A stretch of 64,000 nucleotides of DNA from Gordionus sp. m RMFG-2023 (Eukaryota > Nematomorpha > Gordioida > Chordodea > Parachordodidae). The translations under genes were made by a program, and so were the position numbers. The stretch lies in assembly GCF_954871325.1 (NCBI RefSeq), contig NC_088775.1:70099561-70163560 (forward strand), read 5' to 3'. Each line of letters opens with the position of its first letter. Within the stretch, counting starts at the first letter, position 1. This document shows positions 24,515-35,664 of the stretch, one piece after another. Under the pieces are notes generated by a model. It searched no databases and was not told the origin of the DNA. It worked only from the letters and a program-made list of their open reading frames with translations.

Positions 24515-24765
24515 ATGTATATTTTTTTAAACGTAGTAAAAACTATAGTAAATTTTTTAACGTAATAAAAATAATAGTAAATTTTTTAACAGTAAATAAT
24601 AGTATTATTTAACGTAGTAAAAAAAATAGTAAATTTTTTAACCTAGTAAATAATAGTATTTTTTAACATAGTAAAAATAATAGTATTTCTTAATATAGTA
24701 AAAATAATGTTAATCTTTTAACGTTATGAAATTATATTAATTTTTTTTTAACGAAGTCAGTTTAG
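24515..24765. repeat. Minisatellite of about 27 bp
   Basis: Roughly eight or nine diverged copies of TTTTTTAACGTAGTAAAAAT followed by AATAGTA. It lies just inside the right end of hAT-I. Confidence 0.7.
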
Positions 24766-24879
24766 TTTATTTAGCATAGTATGAAAATTATATTAAGTTT
24801 ATTTAAGAATTTTATAAGAAAAATTTCAAGGGAAGCAATGCTTCCCTTGCTTCTATGGACGCTTCGTCACTGATAGAAA

Positions 24880-25030
24880 TAAATATATTATATATATATT
24901 ATATATGTGATGTGTGTAATCATTGTGTGTAATTATTACATATATATACTATATTAATAAATATATTTAAATGATACATACATATATATTATATATTACA
25001 TATATAATAAATAAATATACGATTTATATT
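24880..25030. repeat. TA-rich microsatellite-like tract
   Basis: Long stretches of alternating TA with a short GTGTGTAAT pair, abutting the right duplication of hAT-I. Confidence 0.6.
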
Positions 25031-25295
25031 TTCATACATATTGAATATTTAAAGATATTTTATATAATATTTCTTGTTTAGTGGATTATAAAAATACATA
25101 AATAGAGAAAAGGTAATATAATATTAGAATTACATTTAATACGATATTACTCCAAAAACGTAATATATTAATGACAAGATTACTTAAAAATTTTTATTTA
25201 GATTGCAAACTTTATCATAATATAACTATGTTATTTAGAAAAAGAACGTTGCAGCCTAACCCTGGCCGCAATTTATTCATTTATAAATAAACATA

Positions 25296-25496
25296 TAGTA
25301 TTGAGCTGATTTTTAAAAACGGCTAACTAAATATTCCATCCAGAAAAATATTACGCAAGCCTGAAGATTTTGCTCATAAAAGGAACAAAGGTCTAGACAT
25401 ATATTATCAAAATCTCTTAGACAATATTTTTTTGGCGAAAATATTGAGTTAGTCGTTTTTAAAATTCGGCTCAAAACGAGCCGTTTAACAACACTA
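25296..25496. repeat. MITE of the TAGTGTTGTTAA family, copy 3
   Basis: Right end, reversed: TAGTGTTGTTAAACGGCTCG. The left end is shortened to TAGTATTGAGCTG followed by ATTTTTAAAAACGGCTAAC, which pairs with GTTAGTCGTTTTTAAAA-like sequence on the right. The inner ATTACGCAAGCCTGAAGATTTTGCTC matches copy 2 in part. About 200 bp. Confidence 0.7.
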
Positions 25497-26730
25497 ACTT
25501 AAACATACAATATTAAGTAATGATTTAGCTACCACTTTGCCATCGTGACTTCAATCATGAAATTTATTAATAGTAACGTCACGTGAACATTCGGAATTAT
25601 CATATATTATACAGAGAAAGATAGGTAGATTTAGTATTGCAAATATGGTGATAAAAATTTAGCGAAAACTAAAATAAATTACTTTATTTTCTAAAATATA
25701 TTATAACTGTTTTACTTATAAAATATTTAATATATATATACAAAATTTAATATATCCAATTTGAATACAAATAAAGATTTTCAAAAAAATAAAAAATTAG
25801 TTTTACCAAAATAAGAATAAGAGTATAAAAATAAAAGTTACAAAAATAAGACAAGGTCAATACAAAGTTAAATGTTTAATTTTCATTATTCAACAAGCAT
25901 GAAACAATGAAACAATTTTTTTACGGCAAAATATATTTACGGATACGGCTACTACATCTTAGAATAAAATAAATAAAGTGGTTGATAGCATACTGCATAT
26001 TACTACCTTTTGTAAATGCCCACGGTAATAGATGCCGCTTTAGTTAATTAAAATGTATTATAATAGCTCACACTAATGCAATTTTAAAAAAATTGATCTT
26101 TTTATCGTCAATTTTAAATTTATCACACCACAGCTCTTAAACTGTAATTGCTCTCTCAAATAATTTTGTAATTATATTCTTTTTCCTATTGTATAATAGA
26201 GAGTTAGGCCAGTTTATAATAATATAGTATGAAACTATAATATCTAATCCTTATTTTTTTATAATATTAATTAAATATTTTATATGTTTTTAAAATTATT
26301 AAGTCGCCAATATTATAGTTGAGATTGAGAAACTATATTAATTAATTTTTAATAATATTAAATTTAATCATATATTCGAATTGAACATTCTTTAATTAAT
26401 ACTATAATTAATATATTACAATATTTAAACCTTGAAAGTTAAATATTTTATTACATATCACTTATTTTAATTTAGCAAATTTGAATGTGAACGATATAGA
26501 GATAAAAATCCTGAATGTAATAAAAAAAATTATATTTTAATATTAATTATATCTTATAAAAAGTGCTCCTCATAGAAATAAATATTAAAAATAAAAACAT
26601 TTATAAAAAATAAAACATGTTTTTTTAAAATTTGTTTAAATAAAATAGAAAAATATAATATTTTATTACAACTTTTTCAAGGATATCCTAAATTCAAGTA
26701 TTACATTCGTTCATTTATTTATTTTTTTAA
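25497..26730. other. Upstream region of the ceramide synthase-like gene
   Basis: AT-rich with no recognised element or coding region. The first in-frame ATG with a CERS-like N-terminus is at 26731, so 5' UTR and promoter should be here, but no specific promoter motif is convincing. Confidence 0.4.
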
Positions 26731-28023
26731 ATGGAATTCATGGTTTATTCAAAAAAATTCAATAATTGGTTGTGGAACCCTTCATTCTGGCTTCCACCTA
26801 ACATCACCTGGGAAGATCTTAAAAATAAAAGTGCTAATATATATTATCCCCAATATAATGATCTTTGGATGTCGTTATTGTTAGCTTTTTGTATTATTAT
26901 ATTACGAAATATTTTTGAAAAGTATACCTTACTATTATAAAAATTTTACAAAATTAAATTTAAGATTTATAGCATACCCAATAGGAAGAAAATATGGGCT
27001 AAAAAACAATCATCAGAAGCTTAAAACTTTTAATGATGATAAAGAAAAATTATTTAAGAGTACTTTAAAATTAAATGGTCATAATGCCAATGATAGGACA
27101 ATTAACGATTATATTAATGAAAGTTTAATAAATATCAAGATATCGATTTAAAAATTTATAGGTGAAAAGAATATTAGACATCCCTCAAATGAATTAAAAA
27201 ATGGTTTTTATAAAAGTTATCAATCCAGTGCTTTAAATGACATATCAAATCATACTGGTCTTTCTCAGTTTAAAATTTTAAAATATTTGAGGCAAAAACA
27301 TATATCATCAAAAAACTATAGCAAATTAACTAAATTTTCGGAAAGTTTGTAAGTCATGATATTTTACCATAAATTTTTAAATGTATTGAATATACTTAAC
27401 TAAATCAAGATAAATTTGTTTAAAGGGAAACTATAAATTATTTGAGTAAAGATTAACTGTTTAATTATTTAGTCAATTTTAAAAAAAAAATTTAGAATAT
27501 TTTTTATATATGTTTATTAATTAGAATATTTTTTATATATGTTCATTAATTGGTTTTTATATATGTTCATTAATTGGAATATTTTTTTATATGTTTATTA
27601 ATTTTTGTCATAATTTTTACAGCTGGAGATTTACCTACTACATAACTGCTTTCTTTTATGGATTAACTATTCTTTACAATGTAAATAAATAAATATATAT
27701 CGATACAATTTTCGACAGATTCTTAGTTTTTATCAAATTATTGTAAATTATGTTTTCTTGTGAAAGTTTTTTGCCTTTATAGGTCACCATACAGTGGAAC
27801 ATATATATGGCTACTACTCATATTAAACATATTAAAAAGTTGTCTATTAAGAGAACTTATTTGTTTTAAAATTAATTTAGGATGGTTTAGGAATCTAGAA
27901 AAATGTTTATTTAATATTCAAAGTAATAAATTTACACAGTTTTTTTTATTCAAATATAGCAACTATTTGTACTATATAGTTCACATAATGTCAAAACATT
28001 ATGATTTGACTGACCCCTTTTAA
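26731..28023 (+). CDS. Ceramide synthase-like gene, divergent or decaying copy
   Basis: Ceramide synthases (Lag1/CERS) N-acylate sphingoid bases in the ER membrane. Exons with GT-AG borders and agreeing phases: 26731-26921, 26965-27122, 27162-27348, 27623-27680; introns 43, 39 and 274 bp. The start reads WLWNPSFWLPPNITWEDL, then YPQYNDLWMSLLLAFCI and IFEKFIAYPIGRKYG, the CERS N-terminus and first membrane segment. A homeobox-like piece (ISNHTGLSQFKILKYLRQK) and SESFWRFTYYITAFFYG follow. A frame-keeping path continues through introns of 46 bp (27681-27726) and 42 bp (27839-27880) to TAA at 28021, 282 residues. It adds about 38 residues foreign to CERS, then resembles the family again (WFRNLEKC). 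Beyond the stop, degraded TLC sequence shows YK where the catalytic HH should be, and its middle is missing. Probably inactive as an enzyme; a pseudogene is likely. Confidence 0.7.
27488..27604. repeat. Short tandem repeat in a ceramide synthase intron
   Basis: About three to four copies of TAGAATATTTTTTATATATG followed by TTTATTAAT, with shortened units. It explains why this intron is 274 bp while its neighbours are near 40 bp. Confidence 0.75.
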
Positions 28024-28307
28024 TTCCTACAAAATTTGATATACAAGCTAATGTTATAATTTATATTTGGGCAAAATACTATACTTTTGGAGATATTAGG
28101 TAAACACATGAAATATGTTGACCTGTTTTACAAGTGGTAGGTGGTAGTTTCTGTTTAATTAATGGTTGATTGAAAGCTAAGTATTAAATAATAAATTTAG
28201 TAAAAATATAACGTGTAGTTTATAAGATTTTTGAAAAATAAATTTAAATGATTTTTTAAATTTTTTGGGCACCTTTGTTCTCAACAAAATCCCTGATTTT
28301 AATTTAA
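28024..28307. other. Degraded downstream TLC-like sequence and spacer
   Basis: About 28024-28130 still reads FLQNLIYKLML and, after a further stop, FIFGQNTILLEILG, reminiscent of the second half of the CERS TLC domain but with its central part deleted. The rest up to S1 is featureless. Confidence 0.4.
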
Positions 28308-28311
28308 CTAA

Positions 28312-31300
28312 GGGTCATTCCATGTCAAATCGACCAAAAAAACGCGATTTTTGGACGACCATCTTTAAAATAAACGAAACTTGGCATGATAGTTATTTAT
28401 TTTGTATATTTTTGTAAATTCTAAATTTTAGATTGCTAGCTCAACCAAATCCAAAGATATACGCCTTCAAAGTAGAGAATCACATAATGCGTGATTTCTT
28501 AAATCTTGTTTTTCTTAAAAAATACTTAAGATTAAATTACAAATAATATATCATTTTATAGCCCTTAAAATTTTACATTGGAAAATATTAAAAAATTTTA
28601 AGTGTTTTTGTATTTCCGGTAAAAATAAAAATTTAACATTCCTGGGAAGGGATATTTTTTTGGTGTTGATACTCTCTAAAAATGTTTATTACCTATATAT
28701 TAAACTATTTAATAAAAAATCTCGATAGCCATTTTTGTTTTTTTAATTTTATTAAAATTTTTATTATTTTTATAAATAAAAAAGGATAATATAGATGGCG
28801 TTATATTAATTTTAATAATAATATATTTAATTTAATAAAAATATGTTTTATATCGGTATTAAAATCAAAAAAAATCGATTAAATATAACCAGTATGATGC
28901 CTTGGTGCAATAAATAAGGAAGCGGCCCATACGGATATGGTTATTAGGACACTATATTTTAAAATAAACATATAAAATTTCATATACAAACAATTATAAA
29001 ATAAAATACCTCTTGTTTTAATCTTATCCCATTTTGCACTTATTAATAGAATTTCCTGAAGCGATTTATAGGTACAGTCACTGTTATAGGATCTACTATC
29101 GTTATTATTTGATTCATGGGCAACCATATCTTTTCCTCAATTGTGGGATAAAAGAAGGATGGTGATGGTCCATGGGGATGTAAAAATGAAATATATATCT
29201 CCTCAGTATTTTCATTCTTTTTCAGTACTGTGGCTAACCACCAAAAATCGTCATAAACACATGTTACGAATCCTTTAATATCAGCAAAACACAAATGAAT
29301 ATATTTTTGATTTAAGTTTACTTAAACTCAAAGGAAAAACAGCATGTATTTCCCTAGTTCCTGGAATGAGACGAGCTAAATTGAATCTTTCTCGTAGTTT
29401 AATCTCTTCTAAATTGTATTGTTCATTGGTTATATATGTAAAATTTACTGATGGCATATTTTGTTTTGCAAACTGATATAAATCAACTGCTGTTAAAATG
29501 TGTCCAGAACTGGTGCGCTGAAGGCTTGAACGTGCTTCTAATCTTTTTAATGTTCTGCCAAGGCCGTCACATGGACCTTTTCCGTGAGATGTATCTGAAA
29601 AATGCCATTCAGCTGCTACACCAAAATCTGATTCATGATAACACAGATTTATGAAATTTTTTCTGTTTTTATATTGAGCAGCTGATCCGTCAGAGCAGTA
29701 ATAGATTTTACATGGCTTTTTGTTAAAATGATTGGTCAAAAATTTTATCATTTAAGTCTGGTATAAATGTACTGCAATAACATCATGTTGAAGTGACTCT
29801 GATATTACCACATAATTTAGGTTTTTTATATTGTTATTATTATTATAATATGCTATCATAGGATGGATAGTGGCCTGATTATTATTCCAGTGAAATCCTT
29901 GAACAGTGTCTTGGATTACAAAGGCATAATTTTCAGAGAAATCACAAATTATCATAAATTCATTTTGTTGTAAAAAATGTTTAAGTTTTGAAATATATGA
30001 TGACTGATTGGTAGCGATAAAGGAATGACATAACATAGGTGGAATTTTTTCTAAAAAAAAATTTTAAATTCTTGAGAAGATTTTGTTATTGTTTCCAGAT
30101 TACTTCTATCAACAGACACCCACTGTTTAAAGGATATATGATCTATGTCATTTTGGGCAAATACAACATCTAATTGTTTTTTAATTGAGAATGTGCCTGG
30201 ACAACAATCTCTTAAATAACAAATAGGGAGTGCTGGATTGCATATTGTTTGAGCTAAAATATTTTTATAGTTATGTAATGGATATTCTGGCATAGCTAAT
30301 AGTTTTGCCAAATTAGCATCTACAAACATAAGCTTAAAATTTTGATGAATTACACAAACATACACACTGTGTGTTCCACTGGCTCCAGCCAGAATACAAT
30401 TTTTTGGCCGTAAATCTGCAAATTAGAAAATCCAACTTTAATTATCGGGTACCTCTCTAAAATTAATCTTTTTTGAGACTGCTCTCTTTTCCCTTTGATC
30501 ATTATGGATTTATAGTCTTTTTTCCCGGGCATCGCGCGACTGACTTCATCAGAAGAGTAAAAATTTTCTATAATATTCACGGTTTCCTGATAAATTGTTG
30601 GCCCAGGTTTTATATTGGGAGATGACATAAATCCTTTTAATTCTATTAGTTTTTTTGATTTTCTTACCAAGTAATTCGTTGCTTTGAACTCCTCAATTTT
30701 TTAGAGGTTCAAGAAGGGGGCAATATAGTAAGAAGTTGATATTTTTTTAGAAATAATTGGATAATGATGTTTTAAATTTTGAAGAAGTTCGTCATTTTTA
30801 TTATTTTGTATATCAAACTCAGGAAGGCTGCTTCTTAATATGTTTTGACTTAATGCTTTTGTTATTTTTTTAAGTTTTTTCTTACGGATATTTCTTTTCT
30901 CGTATTCTTTTCTTTTTTATTGGGGATTGGCCTATTTCTTCTAGTGATACATTTATTATATCCAAAGTTGAACTGGATGGGGCTAGTTCGGGCTCTTCAT
31001 TTTCAGATATATCTTCAATGGATTCCATATTTATCAAATATAAGCGACATGAGTGACATAATGATTGGCCTATTGTTAATAAACCTTTGGATTTTTTAAT
31101 CATCTTTGGTGTAACCTAATTTTATATTTAATAAAAATAATCACGATATCAATCCAGAATCTAAAATTAAAAAGGTTTTAATCCATAATATAAATAAACT
31201 TACCTTTTGTAGATTTTTTGAAATAGACTTATGGCCTTCTCTAATGAATGGATTACTACACAGTGATTTCATATTATTACAATTTTTTAAATTTAAAAAA

Positions 31301-32192
31301 AAATTTTAAGTAAAAAAAAGATAATCCTTATGTTCTTTTCAATCATGATTGATAATTAAATTTCCTATTTATCGATATAAAGATTTAATAGAAAGAAAGG
31401 AATGAAAAATAAAATAAGATGATAAAATCTTTAATTTCAAATAATAACGATAGATCCAGAAGTGTGAAATATATACAAATTACGGCCTCAAGAATTTCTA
31501 TTTAAGCGCAAAATGAATTGCGATAAATAGATATATTTTTATAATAGCTTGAATATAATTTTAAAGTATCTTTATATGGGCCGCTTCCTCATTTATTGGC
31601 CCAGGACATCATACTGGTTATACTTAATCGATTTCTTTTGATTTTAATACCGATATAAAATATATTATTATTAAATATAATATATTATTAATAAATTTAG
31701 TATAACGCCATCTATATTACCCTTTTTTATTTACAAAAATAATAAAAATTTTAATAAAATTAAAAAAACAAAAATGGCTATCGAGATTTCATTAAATAGT
31801 TTAATATAAAGGTAATAAACATTTTTAGAGAGTATCAACACCAAAAAAAATCCCTTCCCAGGAATGTTAATTTTTTATTTTTACCGGAAATACAAAAACA
31901 CTTAAAATTTTTAACTTTTTTTCAATATTTTCCAATGTAAAATTTTAAGGGCTATAAAGTGATATATTATTTGTAATTCTATCTTAAGTATTTTTTAAGA
32001 AAAACAAGATATAAGAAATCACGCATTACGCGATTCTCAACTTTGAAGGCGTATATCTTTGGATCTGGTTGAGCTGGGGCTCTAAAATTTGGATTTTATT
32101 AACATTTACAACATAAATAACTAACATGCCAAGTTTCATTCATTTTTGAGATGGTCGGCCGAATCACTGGTCGATTTGTCATGGAATTACCC
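28312..32192 (-). mobile_element. S1: long-TIR DNA transposon, Sola-like, with 4-bp duplication
   Basis: The ends begin GGGTCATTCCATG (28312) and, reversed from 32192, GGGTAATTCCATG. The next base on both outsides starts an exact 4-bp repeat CTAA (28308-28311, 32193-32196). The inverted arms are about 620 bp each (28312-28931 and 31575-32192) and highly similar. Length 3881 bp. A 4-bp duplication with an ATTCCATRTCAAATC terminus resembles what I recall of Sola-group elements, but this assignment is inference. S2 and S3 belong to the same family. Confidence 0.85.
28932..31103 (-). pseudogene. S1 transposase-like gene
   Basis: Minus-strand protein in at least five frame pieces: 31103-30882 (acidic and basic N-terminus), then FKATNYLVRKSKKLIELKGF running into 30670-30350, 30365-30051, 30036-29752, 29751-29281 and 29294-29043. 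Conserved blocks: CDFSENYAFVIQDTVQGFHW, NNNQATIHPMIAYY, NYVVISESLQHDVIAVHLYQ, YYCSDGSAAQYKNRKNFIN, EWHFSDTSHGKGPCDGLG and, near the end, VYDDFWWLATVL with LHPHGPSPSFF. These blocks recur in uncharacterised proteins of many invertebrates as I remember them. The two aspartate-bearing blocks (ICDFSENYAF, SDGSAAQY) are candidate catalytic sites. Several frameshifts make the copy non-functional. Confidence 0.7.
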
Positions 32193-32416
32193 CTAAGCTT
32201 ACTATTACCATTCTAGAGAGTTAATAAAGATTATGAAATAAATCAATAAAAAATTAGTACAAAAAATGACTAATATTTTAATAATAGAGATGACCTATTC
32301 TTTAAAAAAAATTTAATAGTAAAGGTGAGGCTTTAGGCGGGCCTGTATAAATCTCTAATGTATAAATACATAAGTTCTTTTATTGATAGATTTTCTTTAT
32401 CAATAAAAGTATATAT

Positions 32417-33178
32417 CAGGGATCCACACAGAACCTGAACCGGAGTGTTAAACCTGTATTAACCACTATTTTCATCGAATCTGAACCAAACCTGAACTGA
32501 TTTTCTATCTGAACCTTAATGGAACCGCTGATATTGCCTTTGAACCGGCTCGAGCTCATGATTTTGTGCTTATAAAATTATGCGAAAGTTATTATTAGTG
32601 TATTGATAACATTCTTATTTAATTTTTATAACCATTATTATTTCGCTATTTTACAACATTTGAATATTTTTAAGCTTAGATCATATCCTGGGTTGACTTA
32701 ATTTTGATGCTTTTTCTTTTTAGTCTAAGATAAAAAGCTTGAACTGGAACACCCTATTTTTTTAAGTATTTGGAGGCGTTTTTATTTTCCGTATTTTTTT
32801 TCTCGTTTTTTCTTAAAATACAAATTTTCTCTTTTGTTTTTATGCCTAGAAATAAATTGAATTATAAATTATTTACATATAGTATTATAATAACACATCA
32901 AAATGTTATAATACTGATTAAAAACTATAAAGGGGAACCGGGAGCAAATCTTGAGCATCTGATAAAAAGAAACCACCCTCTAAAACTAAATAAATTTCAC
33001 AAAATACACAGTAAATTAAATATATAATTTTTATCTAGGTTTATATACAAAAGTGTTCAAGCACGTTTTTATAGGTTCAAACTGAACCTATACCTTTTTT
33101 CGAACTGAACCTGAACCTTTATTTTTATCTTAACCTGAACCTAAACCGAACCAATATTCGTTTCCATTCAGATCTCTG
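32417..33178. mobile_element. Element F, non-autonomous hAT-like element with AACCTGAACC repeats
   Basis: Ends are CAGGGATCCACACAG at 32417 and, reversed from 33178, CAGAGATCTGAATGG. Both flanks carry AACCTGAACC/GGTTCAGGTT repeats. The left flank is GTATATAT. The right flank reads GT and then, after hAT-D1, ACACAT, giving GTACACAT: a 6 of 8 match differing by transitions, so F is older than D1. The open frame 32770-33027 inside it is not recognised as a transposase. Confidence 0.7.
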
Positions 33179-33180
33179 GT

Positions 33181-35656
33181 CAGAGTTGCCAGGTCAAAAT
33201 TTTCAAATTGCGGGAGAAATTTGGTATTATGAGGGAGAAATATGAAAATTGTGGTAGAAATATAAAAATTGCTAAAAAAAAATTTTGCGAGCCTATCCGC
33301 CTATTATTTTTTATAATTAGTTTATATAAATACAAAGTCGGTAACTATTTTTCAAAATAAAATAACATCTTGATTTATTAAAATATGTTAATTTATAAAA
33401 AAAACCAACGATCTTTTTTAAATATAAAAGGATGTAAACAAACAAGATAAAATTTTATAAAAAAAACGATTTTAATTTTATAAAAAAAACGATTTTAATT
33501 TTACAATTAAAAATATATTATTTGCGAATGTCCCGCAAAACTACCGCAATTGGAAATCTACCATGTGTGTGTATAACATTATAGGGATAGGCGCTTAATT
33601 ATCACTTATCACGTTTAAATACATAATAAGATACTCCAAAAATAAGAAATAATACAGATGCAACTACAGTTGCGGTAATTGTAATCACTTACAGTGTTGT
33701 TATGATTTAATTAAACATATTGATGATTAAATTATAACCCATCCATATAAAATTATAATCTTTGTAAAAATAATTAAAATAACAAAAGGAATAAATAAAA
33801 GAAATTTCAATAATGCTTTGTCTATATTTTAATTATTTTTGCAAAGATTATAATTTTATATGGATGGGTTTTATAATCGTCAACATGTTTCATTAAATCA
33901 TCACAACACTGTATCTTGTAGTACAACGTTCACAGAGAAATGTTGGTAGAATCTTTTTCCCATAATATTTAACAACTCTAATATAAATGAAAACTATACT
34001 TGTAGGACAAAAATGAGGAAGGCTATCATCAATGTTTTAGGACCTAAATCCAGGAGGTCAATTCTTGACGATTTGAAATCATAAAAAATAGAGAGAATTA
34101 CAATCTCCTCAAACAAGACATCAATGTCTTTCGGTATTTTTAATATATTTATTAAATTATAAAAACCATCAATTGATGGTTTCTGTTCCAAGGCCATAAT
34201 ATTTACACATTTGTAAATAGAGTTAATAAAATCAAATTTTGATTGTTAATATTCTAAAATTGTCTTAATAAAAATTCTGCTTCATATAAAAATGTATTAA
34301 TTAGAGTATTATTTGAACATTTTAATATAATATTTATAGCAATAGCGCCATAAAATTTATTATCAATTTTTAACTGTAGAGATGAATAGAGCTGTAGCAA
34401 GATTTTGTGAATCTTTTTTAATAAAGAATATTCTGATAACTGCATGAAGTAGATTTCCTACATGTGAAACGAATCCCAAATCAAAATTTTAAGACTTTTA
34501 AAATCTCTTTTTAAGAAGTATTTTTTTAAGGGTTTGTAAAATTTTAAAATTCAATTGATGGCAGGTATTAATGATAACCACCTGATAGGTATATATCGCA
34601 ACAACTCACACCATTCCAAGTCAGACCACTTCACCAACTCTTTTAATTCATTAACTCTTTTAGTTGCTGACTAAATTTGTTAAAACATTTCATCACAATT
34701 ATGTAGACATCCACAGATAGTACATTTATTGCCTTCTTGCAAGAATTATGTAGTATATGGCATATACAGCCAATTTATATTAATTCATTATTGTGCTACC
34801 TTAATTCGGTAACTTTGGTTTTTGCCAAAATTTACAGAGGCATTATCAGCGCAGAAAGCTGACATGCAAATCACTGATAACCCTGAATCAGCTATATTTA
34901 CCATTATGTGGCTAGCTACATCGTTGAATTTTTCACTATCAGAGGAAAAATTTTTAACAACTTTATTGAAATATTCTTATTCTTGTTGAAATAGCAAAGG
35001 ATCGAGGGAAATGTTTTAATATTTCCCTTATTAGTAGATTCTGTTAGAATTGCATATGGATGCCCATCTTTAAAATCGTCTAGAATTGACCTCTAGGATT
35101 TAGATACTAAAACACTTGTGATAGCCTTGCTCATTTTTGTTCTACCACAAATAAGGTATGTACTTAAATTGGAGATGTTATATATCATGAGAAAAAGATT
35201 CGACGCACATTGTGATGATATAGCTCTGTGAATGTTGAACTATAGATGTATACGATTTCTGCAAATGTAGTTGCATCTGTATTATTTATTATTTTTGAGA
35301 ATAATTTTGTATTGCAATCAATTTTGATATACTCCCCTATACTGACTTATATGAATGAAAGATTAATTATTGGATAAAAATAAAACAGGATAGAAATAAA
35401 TTTACAAACTAGACATGTTTTTCGAATAAAATATAAAAATAATCAATTAATGTCTCTCAAAATTATTATTTATATATTAAAAACGTTAAAATACAAAAAA
35501 AAATTACGGGAAATTGCGATAGATTTTTGCGGGAGATTTCCAATTGCGGTAGTTTTGCGGGAGATTTCCAATTGCGGTAGTTTTGCGGGAGAGAGATGTC
35601 TGCGTATATACTAAAAAATCGCACTCCCGTGGATGGGGGGAGACATGGCAACCCTG
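33181..35656 (-). mobile_element. hAT-D1, hAT element with inverted partial gene copies
   Basis: Ends are CAGAGTTGCCAGGTC at 33181 and GGCAACCCTG ending at 35656. The 8-mers TCTCTGGT and TCCCTGGT match at 7 of 8. The minus strand carries a transposase from about 35310 down to 34090: NTDATT near 35260, RSILDDFKDGHPYAIL near 35080, CADNASVNFGKN near 34850, GCICHILHN near 34770, and LQLKIDNKFYGAIA near 34360. The plus strand at 33640-34085 repeats the N-terminal part in the opposite direction, so the element is a head-in inverted pair. The dimerisation block is missing. A 220-bp foldback element sits within the left arm. Confidence 0.85.
33692..33911. repeat. Foldback MITE inside hAT-D1
   Basis: 220-bp near-palindrome: CAGTGTTGTTATGATTTAAT at the left, the inverse ending at 33911, and arms of about 100 bp sharing CCCATCCATATAAAATTATA. 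hAT-D2 lacks it at the equivalent site, where the sequence goes straight from GCGGAAATGGTAAAT to CAGTACAACATTC, so this is an insertion. Flanking 8-mers match only partly. Confidence 0.8.
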
Positions 35657-35664
35657 TCCCTGGT

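Larger units (their letters stand above)
19645..24872 (-). mobile_element. hAT-I, 5.2 kb hAT element with TTF-finger type transposase
   Basis: Ends are CAGTGACGAAGCGTC at 19645 and the inverse GACGCTTCGTCACTG ending at 24872. The flanking 8-mers ATATAAAT and ATAGAAAT agree at 7 of 8. The left half carries a decayed minus-strand transposase. The right half (22240-24870) has no recognisable coding and holds several repeat patches (ACGTCAT repeats at 22335-22390, a 77-bp tandem pair, a 27-bp minisatellite), so it may contain further insertions. GGCTTGG-rich sequence at 24030-24185 may be another element end. Confidence 0.82.
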
